Positions 6,002-9,892 of a stretch of DNA of 9,892 nucleotides are shown piece by piece. Within the stretch, counting starts at the first letter, position 1. The number at the start of each line of letters is the position of its first letter. The notes under the pieces are model-generated. The model had not been told where the DNA came from. It ran no database searches and worked only from the letters and a program-made list of their open reading frames with translations. Both the position numbers and the translations under genes were made by a program. The stretch is from an uncultured Eubacteriales bacterium (lineage in GTDB: Bacteria; Bacillota_A; Clostridia; Oscillospirales; Oscillospiraceae): positions 1-9,892 of the forward strand of contig CASTQR010000045.1 of NCBI GenBank assembly GCA_949451265.1. Reading direction: 5' to 3'.

Positions 6002-7393
6002 ATGATAAAGGAAAACCAGCGGCTGCTGAACCGGCTGCACGTGCTCAGCGATGGGGCCATTGTGTACCTGTCCCTGCCCATCGCGTTCTGGATACGCTTC
6101 TATCTTCTGCCCGGGGGGATCATCACGGTGCCCCTGGCCCAATACCTGGCGCTGGGAACGATCCTCACCGCCGTGCAGATCTTCGCCTTCGCGGCGTTCG
6201 GGCTGTACCAGTCTTTCCGCAAGACCCGGCTGCGCCGGGAACTGGAGAAGCTCTGGCTGGCGGGGGCACTGGTGATGGTCGTGTTGCTCAGTTTCCTGTT
6301 TGTGCAGCATTATATCGACTTTTCCCGGCTGACCCTGGTGATCTGGTTTATCCTGAGTACGGGAACGCTGAGCTGCAAGCGGGTGGCGCTGCGCCGGGGC
6401 CTGCGGTACTTCCGGCGTCGGGGATACAACCAGAAGCGGGTGCTGCTCATCGGCGGTGGGGAGATGGCCCGGGCCTACTGGGAAACGGTGCGGGGAGACC
6501 ATGAACTGGGCTATATGGTGCTGGGCTACGCGTCCTCCCACCCCGAGAAGGGCTTGCGGGAATTGAAATGGCTGGGCGGATATGAGAAGCTGGGACGAGT
6601 TCTGGATCAGAACCGCCCGGACGAGGCGGTGTGCGCCATCGCGCCGGAGGATTACGGGCGGATGGCGGAGATCATCGAAGCCTGCGAGAAGGCGGGGACG
6701 AAGCTGTCCATTATCCCGTTTTACGCCAAATATATGCCGTCCAACCCCCAATTTGACGAACTGGACGGGATCCCGCTGCTGAATTTCCGGCGCATTCCGC
6801 TGGATAACTGGGCCAACGCCTTCTGCAAACGGGCCATGGATATCGTAGGGTCGCTGATCCTGATCCTGCTGACCTCGCCTATCATGCTGGTCTGCGCCAT
6901 TGGGGTGAAGCTGACCTCACCTGGTCCCATTTTCTTCAGGCAGGAGCGGGTTGGCAGAGGCAAGAAGCCCTTCTATATGTATAAGTTCCGCTCCATGCGG
7001 ATGAACGGCGGGGAAACCACGGCATGGAGCCGGGATCGCGATGGGCGGAGGACGAAATTCGGGGCGTTCCTGCGCAAGTTCTCGCTGGACGAGCTGCCCC
7101 AGTTCTTCAACGTGCTGAAGGGGGACATGAGTCTGGTGGGGCCCCGGCCGGAGATTCCGTACTATGTGGAAAAGTTCAAGGAGGACGTGCCGCTGTACAT
7201 GGTGAAGCACCAGGTTCGGCCTGGGATCACGGGCTGGGCCCAGGTAAACGGGCTGCGGGGGGACACGTCCATCAAGGCGCGGGTGGAGCACGACGTGTAC
7301 TACATCGAGCACTGGAGCCTGCTGTTTGATATCGAGATCCTGCTGACCACGGTGTTCCGGGGGAAGTTTGTAAACAGTGAGGCTCTGAACTGA
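6002..7393 (+). CDS. Polyprenyl glycosylphosphotransferase (initiating sugar-phosphate transferase)
   Basis: The 463-residue length fits the large WbaP/WcaJ-type enzymes. Residues 1-125 carry about four membrane helices. Residues 146-265 form a Rossmann-like domain starting VLLIGGGEMA (147-156). Residues 276-463 are the bacterial sugar transferase domain. It opens with KRAMDIVGS and a membrane helix (281-303), then SPGPIFFRQERVGRGKKPF, the Y-K-F-R-S-M-R block (327-333), the catalytic Asp-Glu pair in SLDELPQ (D363, E364), the P-R-P motif (381-383) and RPGITGWAQVNG (406-417). The enzyme transfers a hexose-1-phosphate from a UDP-sugar to undecaprenyl phosphate on the cytoplasmic side, starting the glycan repeat unit; whether glucose, galactose or another sugar cannot be read here. 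The ribosome binding site is weak (AGAGAGAA). It was 22 bases behind the ligase-like gene before the MITE inserted. Confidence 0.93.
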   Translation: MIKENQRLLNRLHVLSDGAIVYLSLPIAFWIRFYLLPGGIITVPLAQYLALGTILTAVQIFAFAAFGLYQSFRKTRLRRELEKLWLAGALVMVVLLSFLFVQHYIDFSRLTLVIWFILSTGTLSCKRVALRRGLRYFRRRGYNQKRVLLIGGGEMARAYWETVRGDHELGYMVLGYASSHPEKGLRELKWLGGYEKLGRVLDQNRPDEAVCAIAPEDYGRMAEIIEACEKAGTKLSIIPFYAKYMPSNPQFDELDGIPLLNFRRIPLDNWANAFCKRAMDIVGSLILILLTSPIMLVCAIGVKLTSPGPIFFRQERVGRGKKPFYMYKFRSMRMNGGETTAWSRDRDGRRTKFGAFLRKFSLDELPQFFNVLKGDMSLVGPRPEIPYYVEKFKEDVPLYMVKHQVRPGITGWAQVNGLRGDTSIKARVEHDVYYIEHWSLLFDIEILLTTVFRGKFVNSEALN

Positions 7394-7405
7394 GGGAGGG
7401 CGATC

Positions 7406-8542
7406 ATGGGCGGAAAAGTGCTGTTCACGGCCTCTACCTACAGCCATATCGTGAACTTTCACCTGCCCTACCTGCGTAAGTTCCAGGAGGAGGGCTGGAC
7501 GGTTCACGTGGCCTGCGGGGGCGCTCCCATGCCCATTCCGGATGTGGAGCGGGTGATTGATCTGCCCTTTGAGAAGTCCATGTGGTCCCCCAGGAATTTC
7601 AAGGCGGCCTTTCTTCTGAGGGGCGCAATGCGGCGGGAGGGCTACGATCTGATTATCACCCACACCTCCCTGGCGGCGTTCTTTACCCGGCTGGCCCTGC
7701 GGGGGCTGGGGGAGCGTCCGCAGGTGGCCAACATGGTTCACGGGTATTTGTTTGACGATGGAACTCCCTGGCTGAAGCGAAACCTGCTGCTGGGGGCGGA
7801 GCGGTGGATGGCCCCGGCAACCGACCTGGTGCTGACAATGAACCGATGGGACTACGAGGCGGCGGAACGATACCGGCTGGGACAAAAAGTGATTCAGGTT
7901 CCCGGCGTGGGGGTGGAATTCTCCCGGTTTGACGGGGTGCCGGAGGGCAGAAGGGAAACACTGCGAAGGGAATGGGGCGTGCCGGATGACGCCTTTGTTT
8001 TGATATACGCGGCGGAATTTTCCAGCCGGAAAAGCCAGCCGGTACTTATACAGGCTATGGAGCGGCTTCCGGAACAGGTGTGGCTGATCCTGGCGGGGGA
8101 AGGGACGCAGAGGGAGGAGTGCCGGACGCTGGCCCGGGCGCTGGGGCTGGAGAATCGGGTGGTGTTCCCGGGGCAGATCCGGGACATCCCCGCCTGGTAT
8201 GCCATGGCGGACGCCGCCGTATCCGCCAGCCGGAGCGAGGGGCTGCCGTTCAATATCATGGAGGCCATGTACGCGGGGCTTCCGGCGGTGGCCAGCGGGG
8301 TAAAGGGGCACGCCGACCTCATCACGGACGGCGCTACAGGGCTGCTGTATCCCTATGGGAACGTGGAAGCCTGTGCGGAACAGATCCTGCGGCTGGCTGA
8401 ATCGGAGCGGCTGCGGCAGGATCTGGGGCGAAACGCCAGGGCAAATGTGGAACAATATGATCTGGAGCAGGTGCTGCCCGTGGTATGGGCGCAGTATAAC
8501 AGGTTGGCACGGCGGCGGGAGGCCGACGTGCAGAAAGTCTGA
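7406..8542 (+). CDS. GT4-family glycosyltransferase (EpsD-like)
   Basis: The 378-residue protein has a GT-B fold. The N-terminal half begins KVLFTASTYSHIVNFHLPYL (residues 4-23), the acceptor-side start typical of EpsD-like enzymes. The C-terminal half has the nucleotide-sugar site: YAAEFSSRKS (201-210, with R208 and K209 placed to contact the diphosphate), WLILAGEG (226-233), the conserved N-R-V-x-F-x-G (250-256), and the E-x7-E motif in SEGLPFNIMEAM (E278 and E286). It should be a retaining enzyme adding a sugar from a nucleotide donor to the lipid-linked acceptor made by the preceding gene, at the inner membrane face. It starts 12 bases after the previous stop, with a GGGAGGG site six bases before ATG, so the two genes are cotranscribed. 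No signal peptide is present. Donor and linkage are unknown; a symbol is withheld because only the family is clear. Confidence 0.92.
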   Translation: MGGKVLFTASTYSHIVNFHLPYLRKFQEEGWTVHVACGGAPMPIPDVERVIDLPFEKSMWSPRNFKAAFLLRGAMRREGYDLIITHTSLAAFFTRLALRGLGERPQVANMVHGYLFDDGTPWLKRNLLLGAERWMAPATDLVLTMNRWDYEAAERYRLGQKVIQVPGVGVEFSRFDGVPEGRRETLRREWGVPDDAFVLIYAAEFSSRKSQPVLIQAMERLPEQVWLILAGEGTQREECRTLARALGLENRVVFPGQIRDIPAWYAMADAAVSASRSEGLPFNIMEAMYAGLPAVASGVKGHADLITDGATGLLYPYGNVEACAEQILRLAESERLRQDLGRNARANVEQYDLEQVLPVVWAQYNRLARRREADVQKV

Positions 8543-8585
8543 GGAGGAGCCGGACAGGCTGCTCAGAAGCCAAAATTATGCCATC

Positions 8586-8617
8586 AAGCGCTTCCGCCGG
8601 TTTCGGCGGAAGCGCTT
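8586..8617 (+). terminator. Perfect 14-bp hairpin at the end of the glycan operon
   Basis: AAGCGCTTCCGCCG (8586-8599), loop GTTT and CGGCGGAAGCGCTT (8604-8617) pair without a mismatch, 43 bases after the GT4 stop codon. The tail is short (TTTCTG). The position fits the operon terminator, although the T-tract is weak. Confidence 0.6.
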
Positions 8618-8687
8618 TCTGATCCGGGGGTGGTTCCGACCGGCCGCCATGCCGACGCGGCAAAGCCCCCGCACCCCGCCTCCCGCC

Positions 8688-8722
8688 AAAAAAAGCGAGC
8701 CGGGGCTGAAGCGCCCCGGCTC
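8688..8722 (-). terminator. Intrinsic terminator-like hairpin oriented to the minus strand
   Basis: GAGCCGGGGC (8697-8706) pairs with GCCCCGGCTC (8713-8722) around the loop TGAAGC. On the minus strand the stem is followed two bases later by seven T residues (AAAAAAA at 8688-8694 on plus). It would stop minus-strand transcription reaching the operon, for example read-through from the gene at the right edge. Confidence 0.5.
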
Positions 8723-8740
8723 TGAGGAATGGAGGATAGA

Positions 8741-8776
8741 ATGAAAAAGAAAGGATGTCTCTTGCAAGTATTATAA
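8741..8776 (+). CDS. 11-residue mini-ORF (MKKKGCLLQVL) with good ribosome binding site
   Basis: GGAGG (8731-8735) sits five bases before an ATG whose frame stops after 11 codons at TAA. The Lys-rich start and Leu/Cys run look like the beginning of a signal peptide or lipoprotein leader that has been cut short. It may be a broken gene start, a leader peptide, or chance. Expression is unproven. Confidence 0.3.
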   Translation: MKKKGCLLQVL

Positions 8777-8822
8777 TAAAGCCCTTTCATTACAAAAGTT
8801 CGTGCGTAAGTGTTACAAAAGT
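8772..8822 (+). promoter_or_regulatory. Possible promoter -10 box followed by two direct repeats
   Basis: A perfect TATAAT (8772-8777) lies upstream of the phage-like gene, but no good -35 hexamer is found 16-18 bases before it. Two exact TTACAAAAGT copies (8790-8799 and 8813-8822) follow at a 23-base period, just where an operator after the start site would lie. The link is conjecture. Confidence 0.25.
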
Positions 8823-8895
8823 ATGAAATCTCGTTGCCCTCCCCCGTGCAATTCCCGCCCTGCTTCCGCCCGCAGTGAAAGGAGTGGTGCAAGCC

Positions 8896-9291
8896 ATGCA
8901 GCAAACCGATAAGTACAAGCTCAACAAGCCCGGGGCAGACGACCCCCTCTCCGTCGCGCCGCTGAACGAAAACGCGGACAAAATCGAGGCCGCCATCCAG
9001 ACCGAAACCGCCGCCCTGTCCCAGCGGATCGCCGCGCTGGAGGAGCGGCGCACCGTCCTCGTGGAGTACACCGGGGACGGAACCCAGGGCCGCGTGATCC
9101 AGACCGGTTTCACCCCCGCCGGCGGCGTGTACATCAACCCGTTTTACAACAAGGTCGCGTTCCTCGCTCCCGGCGATGCCCCGGGCCATACCCCCGCCAT
9201 TGTGGAGGGTGGCGTGCTGGTGCCCAACTCCCAGCCCAACTTCCAATACAATGCGCAGGGAACCAAGTACCGCATCATCCTGTTCCGGTAA
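8896..9291 (+). CDS. Small phage-tail-fibre-like protein
   Basis: The ATG at 8896 gives 131 residues, with AAAGGAG (8878-8884) about 11 bases upstream; a GTG at 8875 would overlap that site, so it is less likely. The start QQTDKYKLNKPGADDPLSV followed by APLNENADKIEAAI is the short 'nKY.LN.P..dD.l....lNeNadkIE' opening known from tail-fibre and other virion-type proteins of Clostridia prophages. Residues about 24-52 could form a coiled coil (NADKIEAAIQTETAALSQRI). The C-terminal half has VEYTGDGTQGRVIQTGF, a Gly-rich beta pattern also common in phage tip proteins. No signal peptide or membrane segment is present. No other phage gene is in view, so it is either a stray prophage piece or a domesticated copy. 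Codons favour C endings more than the glycan genes do. The function is unknown; the phage resemblance is from memory. Confidence 0.65.
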   Translation: MQQTDKYKLNKPGADDPLSVAPLNENADKIEAAIQTETAALSQRIAALEERRTVLVEYTGDGTQGRVIQTGFTPAGGVYINPFYNKVAFLAPGDAPGHTPAIVEGGVLVPNSQPNFQYNAQGTKYRIILFR

Positions 9292-9300
9292 GCCGGACGT

Positions 9301-9338
9301 AAAAAGGCCCCCCGGGATTTTCCCGGGGGGCCTTTTTT
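9301..9338. terminator. Bidirectional intrinsic terminator between convergent genes
   Basis: AAAAAGGCCCCCCGGGA (9301-9317), loop TTT and TCCCGGGGGGCCTTTTT (9321-9337) form a perfect 17-bp stem. There is a T-run on the plus side and an A-run on the other, which gives a T-run on the minus side. It ends both the phage-like gene (stop at 9291) and the minus-strand gene (stop at 9372). Confidence 0.95.
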
Positions 9339-9371
9339 ACCGCATTGAAGCAGCTTGCCGCGTCCTTTAAC

Positions 9372-9892
9372 TTAGATGATCGCGGTATAGATGCCGCTCG
9401 TCGCGGAGACGGTTCCGCCCGTCACAGGATCGGTGCATCTAATGATCAGGCGAACCTCATAGGTCTGGGCGCTGCCAGTAACACCGGTCACCGTATAGGA
9501 CTGAGTAGTCGAAGCCCCACTGGCGATAGAGCTAATCGAAGCAGTGGCCGCCACAGTCCAAGTGTTGGTACCAGCAATACGCTTCTCCACGGTGTACGTC
9601 GGGGTCACGGCGGCGCTGCAGTTGTTGGTCACGGTGTAGGTAAGAGTGCTGCCAACCATAGACACGTTGCTCAACGCCAAGTTACCGCCAACGGTCGGGG
9701 TCACGTTCGGGTCGGTAGCCACGTAAATCTCCACGACAGCACGGTTAGTGGAGGTGCCCTCCTCGTAGACGATGGTCACGTCGTTGGTGGTGGACTTGTT
9801 CAGGTAGTCCAGAATGGCAGAATCCTGATTCACGCCCATGCCCAGGCCGATGACCTTGCTGTTGAGGGTCAGGTAGTAGGTGTTGGTGCCAT
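9372..9892 (-). CDS. C-terminal part of a Thr/Ser/Val-rich surface-type protein (runs off right edge)
   Basis: The frame is open from the right edge (9892) to TAA at 9374-9372, giving about 173 visible residues. The Met at 9839 is probably internal, because sensible sequence continues upstream of it (GTNTYYLTLNSKVIGLGMGV). The first part (YYLTLNSKVIGLGMG, then DYLNKSTTNDVTIVYEEG, then NRAVVEIYV) resembles a module found near the end of large exported proteins of gut Clostridia. The remainder is a beta-rich stretch (TLTYTVTNNCSAAVTPTYTV, then TTQSYTVTGVTGSAQTYEV) like an Ig-type or fibronectin-like fold, containing two cysteines. No SLH module or sortase signal is seen at this end. It is probably the C-terminal end of a secreted or wall-associated protein. 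The exact family is not recognised. Confidence 0.75.
   Translation of the reverse strand, partial: GTNTYYLTLNSKVIGLGMGVNQDSAILDYLNKSTTNDVTIVYEEGTSTNRAVVEIYVATDPNVTPTVGGNLALSNVSMVGSTLTYTVTNNCSAAVTPTYTVEKRIAGTNTWTVAATASISSIASGASTTQSYTVTGVTGSAQTYEVRLIIRCTDPVTGGTVSATSGIYTAII

Larger units (their letters stand above)
8543..8895 (+). other. Intergenic region after the glycan operon
   Basis: About 350 bases without a normal-sized gene. In order it holds a 14-bp hairpin (8586-8617), a minus-oriented terminator-like hairpin (8688-8722), an 11-codon mini-ORF with its own GGAGG (8741-8776), a lone TATAAT (8772-8777), two TTACAAAAGT direct repeats and the ribosome binding site of the next gene. Confidence 0.5.

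Noticed and set aside
5882..6751. 289-codon minus-strand frame over the MITE and the phosphotransferase start
   Set aside because: Composition is typical of an antisense shadow and it runs through the inserted element.
6917..8455. 512-codon open frame on the minus strand across the phosphotransferase and GT4 genes
   Set aside because: It is antisense to two clearly recognised genes, has a Pro/His/Gln/Arg-rich composition without any motif, and is explained by high GC at third positions.

Overview
The window looks like chromosomal DNA from a high-GC Clostridia gut bacterium, probably Oscillospiraceae-like (Flavonifractor, Lawsonibacter or Oscillibacter relatives). The clues are strong AGGAGG ribosome binding sites, G/C-ending codons, secreted proteins with Firmicutes signal peptides, WG-repeat and S-layer-homology (SLH) architecture, and Gram-positive-type exopolysaccharide genes. 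The taxonomic call is inference. No rRNA, tRNA or CRISPR array was seen.

Layout. (1) 1-239 is the 3' end of an IS5-like insertion sequence, lower in GC than the rest. (2) 240-655 is a non-coding stretch with nested inverted repeats and a perfect GC-rich hairpin. (3) 656-3146 holds two secreted surface proteins: a WG-repeat/SLH protein and a small single-domain exported protein. Between them is a 25-codon mini-ORF with a very strong Shine-Dalgarno, partly inside a hairpin. (4) 3147-3485 is a leader with two GGGGGC-TTCG hairpins, the second a likely terminator or attenuator. (5) 3486-8542 is a three-gene surface-glycan operon: an O-antigen-ligase/polymerase-like membrane protein, a polyprenyl glycosylphosphotransferase and a GT4 glycosyltransferase. 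A 160-bp palindromic MITE-like element sits between the first two genes, exactly in the stop codon of the first. (6) 8543-8895 is non-coding apart from an 11-codon mini-ORF and holds terminator-like hairpins and a direct-repeat pair. (7) 8896-9291 encodes a small phage-tail-fibre-like protein. It converges on the C-terminus of a minus-strand, Thr/Ser/Val-rich surface-type protein that runs off the right edge; a 17-bp bidirectional terminator separates them.

How the genes may work together. The phosphotransferase would load the first sugar phosphate onto undecaprenyl phosphate inside the membrane. The GT4 enzyme would extend it. The Wzy/WaaL/PglL-family protein would polymerise the exported glycan or transfer it to an acceptor on the outer face. 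With exported proteins encoded on both sides, this could be a cell-surface glycan or surface-protein glycosylation locus. No flippase or chain-length regulator is visible, so other genes must supply them. The strongest unusual observation is the MITE that replaced TAA by TAG without changing the protein and widened a 22-nt operonic gap to 185 nt.
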